DNA from: Marinobacter sp. S0848L
Lineage (GTDB): Bacteria > Pseudomonadota > Gammaproteobacteria > Pseudomonadales > Oleiphilaceae
Assembly (NCBI RefSeq): GCF_023016065.1
Contig: NZ_JALKAQ010000002.1
Location: forward strand, 186,001 to 250,000
Direction: 5' to 3'
DNA length: 64,000 nucleotides
The position numbers and the translations under genes were made by a program. The notes beneath the pieces were generated by a model. It was given only the letters and a program-made list of their open reading frames with translations, had not been told where the DNA came from and did no database searches. This document shows, piece by piece, positions 27,628 to 35,791 of the stretch (position 1 is its first letter; every line of letters begins with the position of its first letter).

Positions 27628-28630
27628 GGTTTTTGATGTGGATAAAGAAATTTGCTGGATTACATGGGAGGATCATCGACGATCGATTGAGCTTGCCAAA
27701 CAATTAGCGGCTGACTATCACTATGTTCGATCAAAGGAGACATTTGTAATTCGGCATCTGATTAAGGCAGTTAAAACCATATCGATTATTTATCGCTATA
27801 GAAAGGGGATGGTTGTCGTCCAAAACCCAAGTCGTATTCTTGCGGCTTTGGCTGCATTGATGAAGCTGATATTTCGTTTTCCGTTGATTGTAGATAGGCA
27901 TACCAATTTTCGCATTGGTAAAGGTTTTACGCTTAATCCTGCAATATGGTTTGTGATTTTGTGTAGCGAGTTTAGCTTGAGAGTTGCCGATCTGACTATT
28001 GTTACAAATGATTTTCTGAAAGATTTGGTTGAGCGTAAAGGTGGGAGAGCTTTAGTTTTACATGACAAGATTCCGTGTATGAAACAGCCTGAAAAAATAC
28101 TGGATTTGCCTAGAGGTGTTAACATTCTTTTTGTCTGTAGTTATGCACCGGATGAACCCTATCGTGAAGTGGTATCGGCAGCTAGATTGCTATCGTCTGA
28201 TTTTCATATTCATATCACTGGGAATTACCATAAAGCTAGCCTTGGCGACATAGGTCAGGATTTGCCTCCAAATATTCATTTACTCGGGTACGTTTCAAAT
28301 GAGGAATATGATGCTTACATGTTTAATTGTGATGTTGTTTTGGTTTTGACGACCTCGGAATGGGTTGTCGTTTGCGGTGGCTACGAGGCCTTGGCAGTAG
28401 AGAAACCCTTAATAACGTCTTCAACAACCGCACTGAGAGAGTTCTATCAGGGTTATGCATGTCACACTGAGCCATCCGCACAGGCAATCGCCAACGCTAT
28501 CTTGGATGTGGGCGAGAATTTACAGGGGTACCAAAAAAGTATATGTGAACTAGCGGGTATCGAACGAGAACGTTGGATAGAGCAATGGTCGTTTTTTTGT
28601 CGGGAATTGAAGAGGTTAGCTGAGCTGTAA
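27617..28630 (+). CDS. Family 4-like glycosyltransferase
   Basis: 337 residues, starting 11 bases inside the ATP-grasp gene. Visible parts: an N-terminal half with VVQNPSRILAALAALMKLIF and VDRHTNFRIG, the domain junction NILFVCSYAPDEPYREVVSA, and a donor-site region TTSEWVVVCGGYEALAVEKP, a looser form of the GT4 Glu motif. No signal peptide; cytoplasmic. Codon use is AT-rich like its neighbours. It ends the tightly coupled block; a 164-base gap follows. Confidence 0.75.
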   Translation: MFNKVFDVDKEICWITWEDHRRSIELAKQLAADYHYVRSKETFVIRHLIKAVKTISIIYRYRKGMVVVQNPSRILAALAALMKLIFRFPLIVDRHTNFRIGKGFTLNPAIWFVILCSEFSLRVADLTIVTNDFLKDLVERKGGRALVLHDKIPCMKQPEKILDLPRGVNILFVCSYAPDEPYREVVSAARLLSSDFHIHITGNYHKASLGDIGQDLPPNIHLLGYVSNEEYDAYMFNCDVVLVLTTSEWVVVCGGYEALAVEKPLITSSTTALREFYQGYACHTEPSAQAIANAILDVGENLQGYQKSICELAGIERERWIEQWSFFCRELKRLAEL

Positions 28631-28794
28631 TCGGAAACCTGATAGGTTCGGTAGCTCAAATGTATCTCAGTGTTTGGTTGCCAGATTCGTTGTATTTGCT
28701 AAACTTAAAACTAGGTAATCAGATTCGCTGTTACAGTGCTCTTTAGAGCATTAGTCGAGCAATCCTGAGAATGCCTCTCGTTGGAGGGCGGGTC

Positions 28795-30198
28795 ATGAGA
28801 ATTATAGCTAAGCAAGCCTTGGTAAGAGTTCTTTTCTTTATTTTTGCGTTTTCGTCAAGTTCAGTATTGGGTAACGTCAGCGTTACTGAGCTCTCGATTG
28901 AAAGAGAATTTTCTGGTCAGGGTGACTCAAAGCTTTTGATTTCTTTGAAGGGGTCGGGTTTTGGTTTGAAGCAAAATGCACCCCCATTGCTTTGGGTATT
29001 CGGGGCGGATGTAAGGGAAAAGGGTGTGTCGGTATCAGGCCTTGACTATAAGGTTGGTCAGCCTTTAGCGTCAAACGGTACTAAGGTATGGGGGCGCATT
29101 GATCAGTCGGTCACTATAAGTGACGTTGTTCGTTATCCCGGTTTGGATCATTCATATTTTGTTGGTAATTCGGGAACTATTGGGAGCCCCTATGTCTTTG
29201 GTGGTGATAACCCTCCATACTCAGACCGCATTTATTTTTCATTTCGGGTTAAACCTGTAGAGGCTTGGCATAATTTTCGAAGTTCAGAGTTTTCCAGCCT
29301 CTCCGGAGTGTTTTCAACAGGATTTTCCCGTTATGAGGCCGGCGAAAAGATAGTATTGCAATCAAAGTTCGATGGCTCCAAGACTTTTGGGCGAATAATA
29401 TATTTGGACCCTGTGACCAAATATGTGACATTTGAGACAGACGAAAACTGGGGGCGAGAGCAACTTCAAAATGCGTCTGTTTTTGGAGTCAAATCTGGAG
29501 CATATATGACTCTAAATACAGATAAACACTATGCTTTCAGTACAGGTTCTAAATATTTCCGAATGTGGTCGGGTGGAAAGCCAGGCCTATATAATACGTT
29601 TTCGACCAATCGTCTGATTGTTGGTTATAGAGATGATTTTGGAAATGTTATAGCTGTACCCCAAACTGAAGATGGTCAAAAAGATTTGGGGTATGGGGTT
29701 CCCGATGTTACGGAAAAGCTTGAGTGGAGGTTAGTTGAGTCCTTCATTGACCAGTCGGGCACTGATATTAAAGTCTACTTGGATATAGATAATGAATCAA
29801 GGAGATATTTAAATAACCTAGTTGTTTCAGATGGGGCCAAGTATAAAGATCGAAGTCCTACGATTTCGCAGTTAGGGTTAGATGCCGCTGGTGGCACAGA
29901 AATGATAGATGCTGCGCTATATTTTGGAGAGATCTATTTTGATAACTCTCCAATGCGTATAATGATTAGTAACAGCAAGACGTATTCGGATTCGGGTGCA
30001 GAATTGGAGATCCAGTTCCCCTTAGTGTGGAAGGAGGATTTTTTGCAGTTTGAGTTCAGGCGAGGAGGGTTGAATACTTCAGATGATCTGTATATGTACA
30101 TATTTGATGCCGATAGTAGGCCAAATGAGAACGGGATCCCCCTTTGTATAGACTGTAAACTGGCAGCTCCGGCCTCGGTAGAACTGCTGGTTGAGTAG
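28795..30198 (+). CDS. Unrecognised secreted protein in the polysaccharide locus
   Basis: 467 residues from an ATG with GGAGGGCGGG upstream; a start eight codons earlier would overlap that site. Signal peptide QALVRVLFFIFAFSSSSVLG, then a Gly/Ser/Tyr-rich protein of apparent beta structure with no membrane helix. Notable text: LLISLKGSGFGLKQNAP, DRIYFSFRVKP, YMYIFDADSRPNENGIPLC and two Cys near the end (LCIDCKL). I do not recognise a family. Position and composition suggest a periplasmic or outer-surface protein acting on the glycan (binding, lyase or hydrolase), but no catalytic motif can be named. It lacks a PEP-CTERM tail. It converges with the DprE2-like gene. Confidence 0.75.
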   Translation: MRIIAKQALVRVLFFIFAFSSSSVLGNVSVTELSIEREFSGQGDSKLLISLKGSGFGLKQNAPPLLWVFGADVREKGVSVSGLDYKVGQPLASNGTKVWGRIDQSVTISDVVRYPGLDHSYFVGNSGTIGSPYVFGGDNPPYSDRIYFSFRVKPVEAWHNFRSSEFSSLSGVFSTGFSRYEAGEKIVLQSKFDGSKTFGRIIYLDPVTKYVTFETDENWGREQLQNASVFGVKSGAYMTLNTDKHYAFSTGSKYFRMWSGGKPGLYNTFSTNRLIVGYRDDFGNVIAVPQTEDGQKDLGYGVPDVTEKLEWRLVESFIDQSGTDIKVYLDIDNESRRYLNNLVVSDGAKYKDRSPTISQLGLDAAGGTEMIDAALYFGEIYFDNSPMRIMISNSKTYSDSGAELEIQFPLVWKEDFLQFEFRRGGLNTSDDLYMYIFDADSRPNENGIPLCIDCKLAAPASVELLVE

Positions 30199-30523
30199 AT
30201 TTATTGTTTTAGAGATCTTGTGCTCATGCCGATTGAAATTGCGCTTTGTTTAGGTTGCTACAATGAGCACTCTAAACAATTGTTGATTTTAAATGTTAAT
30301 TAAACGGGTGCTAGCCTAGCGGTTTCTGTACAATTTATAAAAGGTTTATTGTGTGCTTTTTAGTATGCTGGCCTGAGGTCTACTTTTGAACCCCGTTAAA
30401 AATGGGGGGATTACCAACCCACGTCGCAGTATTACCGGCTATTACAAATAGTATGGCTTGGTTGCAGGATTTTACAAAGGGGTTGAGCGAAAAATGAGCA
30501 GCAATCTTTAGAGTAAACAAAGT
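30199..30523. other. Convergent intergenic stretch, AT-rich, no gene seen
   Basis: 325 bases between two converging genes. A weak hairpin CCCCGTTAAAAATGGGG (30391-30407) has a seven-pair stem including one G-T, but no T-run, so it is not scored as a terminator. No RNA gene or supportable small gene was seen. Confidence 0.5.
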
Positions 30524-31273
30524 TCAGATATTCATTCGGTTGAAAACGATTCTTGGCAAATGCCTGATTATCATCATTATCAGCGCCCATTTCATGGGGA
30601 CATAAGCGGTTGCCCTGTGAGAGTCTATGGCTTTGAGTATCTGCTGGGCCACGTCGCGCACGTCGGCGAATGAGTCAGCGTTTGTCATTGCCTGCGTCAT
30701 CGGTGTTTTGGTTGGTCCAGGCTTGACTAGGGTGACCCGCACGCCTGTTTTCGCGAATCTGTGCTGGAGTCCCTGGGCGTATCGTGTGACGAGTCCCTTT
30801 GCTGCGCCGTAAACATAATTGGACTTTCGCCCCCTGTCTCCTGCTACCGAACCAATCAAAGCGATATGGCCGTAATCCAGTGGTGCCATTTGATTGGCGA
30901 AAGCCTCTGCGAAGATCACCGGTGAAGTGCCATTGATCGTCAGCGTGTGTTCACACAGGCTAAGATCCTCTTCGCACGCCTGCTGATCGGGTAAAGTTCC
31001 ATGTGCTATTAACGCGATATCAACGGGAATTTCTGAAACCCGCGTAATGAGTTCGGAGATTGCGGCGGGGTCTGTAAAGTTGACTTGATAAAGCTTGCAC
31101 TGCGTGTTGGGGTTTCTGGTTTCAAGGTCTTTTTGGATGCGGGCGCATCTTTGCTGATCTCGTGCAATCAGAGAAAACAGGCAATCTTCGCGTTCAGCCC
31201 ATATACGAGCGCAGTGCTCTGCCATGGCGGATGTGGCACCTACAATAACAATGTGTTTCATTGGGTCGGTCAA
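30524..31273 (-). CDS. SDR oxidoreductase, DprE2-like (polyprenyl-phospho-pentose 2-epimerase, reductase half)
   Basis: 249 residues of the classical short-chain dehydrogenase family: HIVIVGATSAMAEHCARIW (NAD(P)-binding), ALIAHGTLP, LIGSVAGDRG with the Ser, and YVYGAAKG with Tyr and Lys. Context gives the role: it overlaps by four bases (ATGA) with a DprE1-like gene. In mycobacteria DprE1 oxidises decaprenylphosphoryl-ribose at C2 and DprE2 reduces the ketone to the arabinose form. The same reaction on a polyprenyl phosphate is proposed here. An internal ATG four codons in (MKHIVIVGAT) is an alternative start. Confidence 0.82.
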   Translation of the reverse strand: MTDPMKHIVIVGATSAMAEHCARIWAEREDCLFSLIARDQQRCARIQKDLETRNPNTQCKLYQVNFTDPAAISELITRVSEIPVDIALIAHGTLPDQQACEEDLSLCEHTLTINGTSPVIFAEAFANQMAPLDYGHIALIGSVAGDRGRKSNYVYGAAKGLVTRYAQGLQHRFAKTGVRVTLVKPGPTKTPMTQAMTNADSFADVRDVAQQILKAIDSHRATAYVPMKWALIMMIIRHLPRIVFNRMNI

Positions 31274-32571
31274 CTTCCTGTTAGTCGGCGAGATAGGGAG
31301 GAGCTGATGCCCGGGTCCCTGAATCGCTGGAATTTCTGGAGGTTAGGGTAGCCGAGTTCGAACAGCTCCCTGGGCATGCGTGCGTCTTTTGCAGGGTAGA
31401 TCCTGCCGTGGGCCTCCCGGACGATGGCATCCAGCCGCTCAAACAGCTTTAGCGTAGTGGTATTCCTATTGGGGAAGTCCAGAGCGAGTGTTACGCCTTC
31501 CATCGGAAAGCTCATCAGCCCCGGGGGTTGCCTCGCCCCGAACGTTTTAAGTACTGCAAGCATTGAACCTTGTCCGGAGCGCTTTATTTCATTAAGCATT
31601 TCGGCGGTCGCATCTTCTCGGTGTTTTCTGGGAACAACAGACTGATATTGATAAAATCCGCGACGGCCGTACGCTCTGTTCCAGTGCTTAATAGCGTCTA
31701 GTGGGTAGAAAAAAGGTTCGTAGTGTTGGACCTGGATGCCAGCACGTTTTGATTGTTGGCGGAAGTAGATTGAATTAAAGAGTGGCAGTGAAAACCGGTT
31801 TACCAATGACATTGGCGGAATGAAAGGAAGCGACAGCTTTTGAGGGCGTTCTTCGGGAGTATCCCTTCTCCGGGAAGGGTTTCCTCGCATGAATATACCT
31901 CGGACTCCGCGTTGGCTGGTGCAGTCAATCCAGGAGACAGTGTGCTCCCACTCAGATTCCGACTCGTCCGACAAAAGAAAGAACTCATCCAGGCTGTGGT
32001 AAGGGATACTTTCAGTAGTTAGCCAAGGGCCGCAGGTGGCTTTCAATTGTATCGTTGCCGACAGGATTACGCCGGTAAGCCCAAGCCCCCCGGCAGTGGC
32101 TGTGAACCAGTCGGTATTATGTTCTTTGCTGCAAGTGAGGCGCTTGCCGTCTGTCCTGGCGAGCTCAAGTACTGTTACGTGATCACAAAAAGATCCATGG
32201 CGGTGATGATTTTTCCCGTGGACATCGTTGGCGATGGCTCCACCAACAGTTATGAGTTGTGTCCCTGGGGTTACAGGAAGCGTCCATCCTCTTGGAATGA
32301 GCAGGCGTTGTATGTCTGCAAGGAGGACGCCCGGCTCGCACGTTAACAACCCCGTTTCGGAGCTGAACGAAATAAGGCGGTCCAGAGTGCGTGTTTCCCA
32401 AAGAGTCCCGCTGGGGTTCAGGCATGAGTCGCCATAGCTGCGACCATTGCCAAAGGGGAGAGACGGTCCTCTGGTCTTGGCTATAATATCTGGCGCGTTC
32501 GTGACGGAGCTGAGTGTTACCAAGGTGTGGGAGGGGGTAGAAAGCCTGCCCCAGGATTCAATCTTCGTCAC
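31270..32571 (-). CDS. FAD-dependent oxidase, DprE1-like (polyprenyl-phospho-ribose 2-oxidase)
   Basis: 433 residues. N-terminal FAD-binding domain (LPFGNGRSYGDSCLN; TVGGAIANDVHGKNHHRHG with His118) and a C-terminal substrate domain ending in SFPMEGVTLALDFP and GRIYPAKDAR with Lys395. These align by eye with mycobacterial DprE1, including the essential Lys of the AKD motif. The Cys of mycobacterial WNICVDFP, the site attacked by benzothiazinones, is Ala363 here. Expected step: oxidation of the ribose 2-OH on a polyprenyl phosphate carrier. Overlaps of four bases with both neighbours (GtrA upstream, DprE2-like downstream) mark one operon. Confidence 0.85.
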   Translation of the reverse strand: MTKIESWGRLSTPSHTLVTLSSVTNAPDIIAKTRGPSLPFGNGRSYGDSCLNPSGTLWETRTLDRLISFSSETGLLTCEPGVLLADIQRLLIPRGWTLPVTPGTQLITVGGAIANDVHGKNHHRHGSFCDHVTVLELARTDGKRLTCSKEHNTDWFTATAGGLGLTGVILSATIQLKATCGPWLTTESIPYHSLDEFFLLSDESESEWEHTVSWIDCTSQRGVRGIFMRGNPSRRRDTPEERPQKLSLPFIPPMSLVNRFSLPLFNSIYFRQQSKRAGIQVQHYEPFFYPLDAIKHWNRAYGRRGFYQYQSVVPRKHREDATAEMLNEIKRSGQGSMLAVLKTFGARQPPGLMSFPMEGVTLALDFPNRNTTTLKLFERLDAIVREAHGRIYPAKDARMPRELFELGYPNLQKFQRFRDPGISSSLSRRLTGS

Positions 32572-32969
32572 GTCGCCTCCGTGCGAAATACGTATCGCTT
32601 ATCAAGATGATATTTCGTCAGGTATCCCACGGCAAGGCCAAGTATTCCCCCTAAATATCGCATTTCTTTTGTTTCAAATAGCAGATGGAAAGTGAACTCA
32701 AAGCCCCAGAATACTATGGTTGTTACAATGCCCATAATCGAATACAAAAAGAAAACTTGGCTATCGTGAGACAAACTTTTGCTCTGGAACGCAAAAATGT
32801 AACGCTTGTCGAGTAGATATTTGACAACTAGACCCGCGCCCGTGCCTACGAACACTGATAGAATTACGGGTAATGGGCCTTTATAAAACCTCGTAACCAG
32901 GTCCTGCGCCCCGATATTAGCGATGGTGGCGATTACGGCGAGAATTGTATAGATTAGCGCGATTCTCAT
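32568..32969 (-). CDS. GtrA-family membrane protein (candidate lipid-sugar flippase)
   Basis: 133 residues with four hydrophobic helices and short loops: YTILAVIATIANIGAQDLV, PVILSVFVGTGAGLVVKYLL, and two further helices each followed by a basic segment containing LDKRYIF or LDKRYVF. The repeated YLLDKRYIF / YHLDKRYVF text is typical of GtrA. Family members are thought to move polyprenyl-phosphate sugars across the inner membrane. First gene of the gtrA-dprE1-dprE2-like operon and divergent from the UbiA-like gene, with only 41 bases between the starts. Confidence 0.85.
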   Translation of the reverse strand: MRIALIYTILAVIATIANIGAQDLVTRFYKGPLPVILSVFVGTGAGLVVKYLLDKRYIFAFQSKSLSHDSQVFFLYSIMGIVTTIVFWGFEFTFHLLFETKEMRYLGGILGLAVGYLTKYHLDKRYVFRTEAT

Positions 32970-33010
32970 GTTTCGACCGTGCCTGCAGGGAAGTGAGTAA
33001 GGTATGTTTT

Positions 33011-33901
33011 ATGGATGATACAACACTAGCGGTGCCCCCACTACGGCAAGTCCGTGGGCTTGTGAAGCTGGTTCGGCCTAAACAGTGGGCGAAAAACGGT
33101 TTCGTGCTGGCACCTTTGGTTTTTGCGGGTGAATTTCTTGATCCGGCATCCGCATCCAGCGCGCTTTTGGCTTTTGCTCTATTCTGTGTTGGGTCCTCAG
33201 CCACGTACATTGTTAACGATCTCAGCGATATTGATGGCGATCGTCGTCATCCTCGTAAGCGACACGAGCGCCCACTCGCTGCCGGCCAGGTAAAACCTGG
33301 AATGGCCTTTGGGCTGTTAATTGCGCTATATGCAGTGTTGGCTGCGTGCTGGTTTATTGTCCCTTCAGTCGTTTCCGTTATTGGCATCTATCTTGTACTG
33401 AATATTGCTTACACATTTGTGCTCAAGCATCAGCCCGTTCTTGATATTTTTACCATCGCCATCGGGTTTGTGTTGAGAGTGTATGCCGGTGCAATGGCGC
33501 TGGCCGTTCCTGTATCTGGTTGGATGTTTGTAACTACCCTTTGCCTTGCGCTTTATCTGGCGGCCGTCAAGCGTAGGCAGGAACTCAGCCAGAGTGGCGA
33601 CCAGGCCCGAAAGGTTCTTGGAAGTTACAGTGTTGCGCTGGTTGATCGTTATGCTGAGATGTCGGCGACTGGCGCATTGGTGTTTTACAGTATGTTTGTT
33701 ATGTCTGCTCGCCCTGAATTGGTTGTAACTGTGCCGCTGGTTCTATTTGGTCTTTTTCGATACTGGTATGTCGTTGAAACGATGGACGGGGGAGAGTCTC
33801 CAACGGATGCGCTTTTTTCTGACTGGCAGCTGTTGCTCACTGTCGTGCTTTGGGTAGCTACCTGTGGATGGGCGTTATGGCCCGAGGCTGTTCTGGTATG
33901 A
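33011..33901 (+). CDS. UbiA-type decaprenyl-phosphate phosphoribosyltransferase-like protein
   Basis: 296 residues with eight or nine membrane helices. The aspartate-rich prenyl-binding motif is VNDLSDIDGDRRHPRKRHER, with the PLAAGQV that follows it in UbiA enzymes. The N-terminus LVRPKQWAKNGFVLAPLVFA is characteristic of the decaprenyl-phosphate phosphoribosyltransferase branch (mycobacterial Rv3806c type), which transfers phosphoribose from PRPP to the lipid phosphate. Start at MDDTTLAVPPL is chosen because longer versions run into the gtrA leader. It overlaps the PAP2-like gene by four bases. Confidence 0.85.
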   Translation: MDDTTLAVPPLRQVRGLVKLVRPKQWAKNGFVLAPLVFAGEFLDPASASSALLAFALFCVGSSATYIVNDLSDIDGDRRHPRKRHERPLAAGQVKPGMAFGLLIALYAVLAACWFIVPSVVSVIGIYLVLNIAYTFVLKHQPVLDIFTIAIGFVLRVYAGAMALAVPVSGWMFVTTLCLALYLAAVKRRQELSQSGDQARKVLGSYSVALVDRYAEMSATGALVFYSMFVMSARPELVVTVPLVLFGLFRYWYVVETMDGGESPTDALFSDWQLLLTVVLWVATCGWALWPEAVLV

Positions 33902-34311
33902 CGTTATCGTATGCGATTACGCCATTCACCGCCTGGTTAGTGGCGGGAGGGCTTAAATTTCTGGTTAATTCGATTCGGGCTGGAAAACCAGCGTTTGGAT
34001 TGATTGGCTACGGTGGTTTTCCAAGTAACCATAGCGCCATTGTTAGCAGTATGTGTGCTTTGATTGCTTTTTTAGAGGGCGTAGATCACCCCGCTTTTGG
34101 AGTCGCACTGACGGTAGCATTCATTGTCATGCTTGATGCTTCAAGCCTTAGGCAGCAGGTTGGGAAGCAAGCTGCCTCAATCAATCGGCTCACCGAGCAA
34201 ATGGCCGAGCGTAATATTCATCGAGAGCGTATGGGGCATACTCCGTTAGAAATTGCCGGGGGAGTGCTGGTTGGTATCGCTGTCGGAGCGTTCGTGGCCT
34301 GTTTTTCGTAG
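33898..34311 (+). CDS. Divergent PAP2-family phosphatase-like membrane protein
   Basis: 137 residues, three or four helices. The key text GYGGFPSNHSAIVSSMCALI contains the PSNH signature of the divergent PAP2 family; HRERMGHTPLEIAGGVLVG carries the second His-containing motif. Start by ATGA overlap with the UbiA-like gene. Proposed role: removal of the 5-phosphate from polyprenyl-phosphoryl-5-phosphoribose before the oxidase/reductase pair acts, as a PAP2 enzyme is believed to do in mycobacteria. Confidence 0.82.
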   Translation: MTLSYAITPFTAWLVAGGLKFLVNSIRAGKPAFGLIGYGGFPSNHSAIVSSMCALIAFLEGVDHPAFGVALTVAFIVMLDASSLRQQVGKQAASINRLTEQMAERNIHRERMGHTPLEIAGGVLVGIAVGAFVACFS

Positions 34312-34370
34312 TCGAGGTAGCGGGAACGTTTTTGTAGGGCACTGAAAGTCAGCGGCTAAGGATAGTGATT

Positions 34371-35783
34371 ATGAATGATGACAAGCTTGGGGTGGTTGCC
34401 CGTACGTTTTTACTGGCTGTGCTGTCTGCTTTGGCAGCAGTCGCTATTTTACCCTATGCCTCTGCATTTCCTTCTTTGATTATTGAAGATGATGGTTTCT
34501 TCTATGCAGAAATCGCCAGAAACATTTCTGCGCTCGGTGTTTCCACATTCGATGGCCTGCATGAAACCTCTGGTTATCACCTTCTGTGGATGGCCGTTAT
34601 GGCAGGTACGTCCTGGGTGTTACAGTTAGTTAGTTCTCAGCCGGAGTTTTTGCTCTGGGGCTATCTTTCGCTTTCGTTCTTCGTTATCTCTGTCTATACC
34701 AATCTTTTCTTTAACAGTCTTGAGGCCCGGATTTTAGTTTGGGTTTTGTCTTTGATGTGTTCGCTGTTGATGGAAGTGAATCTGTTGGTCCTCCTGATTC
34801 TGCCGGCCTATCAAGTTCTCTTAGATCGCATTCAGAATCGGGCGAGCGTGCCGCTCTGGTTCTACGGATTGATCGCACTGATACCCTTGGTGCGCATCGA
34901 CGCTACAATTATGCTTGCCGTGCCGATTTGTTATCTTTTAATCACTGATCGCCGGATTGGTTTTGGCGGTGGGATTGCACTCCTGTTTGGTCTTGCGGTT
35001 CAGCTGGTTGTGATGAAGCTGGCTTTCGGCCATATGTTTTCGGTGTCCTCGACCCTCAAGGCTGCCGATATGGAGGGCTCGCGATTGATCAGTAATCTGT
35101 TGCACCGAGGGGCGGACTATACACTGCGCAATCTACTGGCATTTGGGTTGCTGGTGCTGGCTTTTGGTTTAGCAGTCATTCGCAGGCATTGGCTTGCCGT
35201 TGCCATTGTCATTTCCGTGGCAGGGTTCTATGCCGCGCACTTAATTTTCAATCACCAGCGGCACTGGTACTTCTTACCGGTCTATCTGTCCGCCTTTTAT
35301 TTGGTGGTGAACCTCTGGCCTGTCAGCGGGTGGTGGTTCCGGATTTTCCGACCTGGGGCGTTGGTTGCGGCGCTGATACTAGGCATGGGTTTTGGGCTTG
35401 GCTATCAATTGACGCACATACCTGCGCGCATTAACTCGCTGGCGTTTGTGAAACAGGCGAATGCTATCCTTGATGAGTCAGATGTTGTCTTTCAGGTGGA
35501 TGGTTCCGGCTGGACGGGATTTTTTCTGGATGCGCATTTGGTGAATGGGGACGGCTTGGTCAATTCTTACGAGTACGCTAACCGCTTAGTGAATGGGGAA
35601 CTCGCAGGATACCTGGGCGATATTGATGCTGATTATGTGTTGGTTAATAAGCCCTACAGAGACAATTTAGTGGTTGACATCGGTGGCTTGAAGGTGTCGG
35701 AGTCTGATCTCGAACCGGTACTGGAAACCGCTTTGCAATCTGATTATCGGTTCACACAGTTTAAGCTCTACAGGCTCAAGTAG
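34371..35783 (+). CDS. GT-C-like integral membrane glycosyltransferase
   Basis: 470 residues with about ten membrane helices and a soluble C-terminal part (from about residue 355). Directly after the first helix comes LIIEDDGFFYAEIARNI, the acidic motif position typical of GT-C enzymes that use lipid-phosphate sugars, then HETSGYHLLWMAVMAG. Start chosen at MNDDKLGVV with AAGGA eight bases upstream; a GTG six bases earlier is too close. Placed right behind the lipid-pentose genes, it is the best candidate to use that donor on the periplasmic side. No specific family name can be given from sequence alone. Confidence 0.7.
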   Translation: MNDDKLGVVARTFLLAVLSALAAVAILPYASAFPSLIIEDDGFFYAEIARNISALGVSTFDGLHETSGYHLLWMAVMAGTSWVLQLVSSQPEFLLWGYLSLSFFVISVYTNLFFNSLEARILVWVLSLMCSLLMEVNLLVLLILPAYQVLLDRIQNRASVPLWFYGLIALIPLVRIDATIMLAVPICYLLITDRRIGFGGGIALLFGLAVQLVVMKLAFGHMFSVSSTLKAADMEGSRLISNLLHRGADYTLRNLLAFGLLVLAFGLAVIRRHWLAVAIVISVAGFYAAHLIFNHQRHWYFLPVYLSAFYLVVNLWPVSGWWFRIFRPGALVAALILGMGFGLGYQLTHIPARINSLAFVKQANAILDESDVVFQVDGSGWTGFFLDAHLVNGDGLVNSYEYANRLVNGELAGYLGDIDADYVLVNKPYRDNLVVDIGGLKVSESDLEPVLETALQSDYRFTQFKLYRLK

Positions 35784-35791
35784 GTGAAGAA

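Noticed and set aside
30391..30407. CCCCGTTAAAAATGGGG hairpin as a terminator
   Set aside because: Short stem with a G-T pair and no T-run on either strand.
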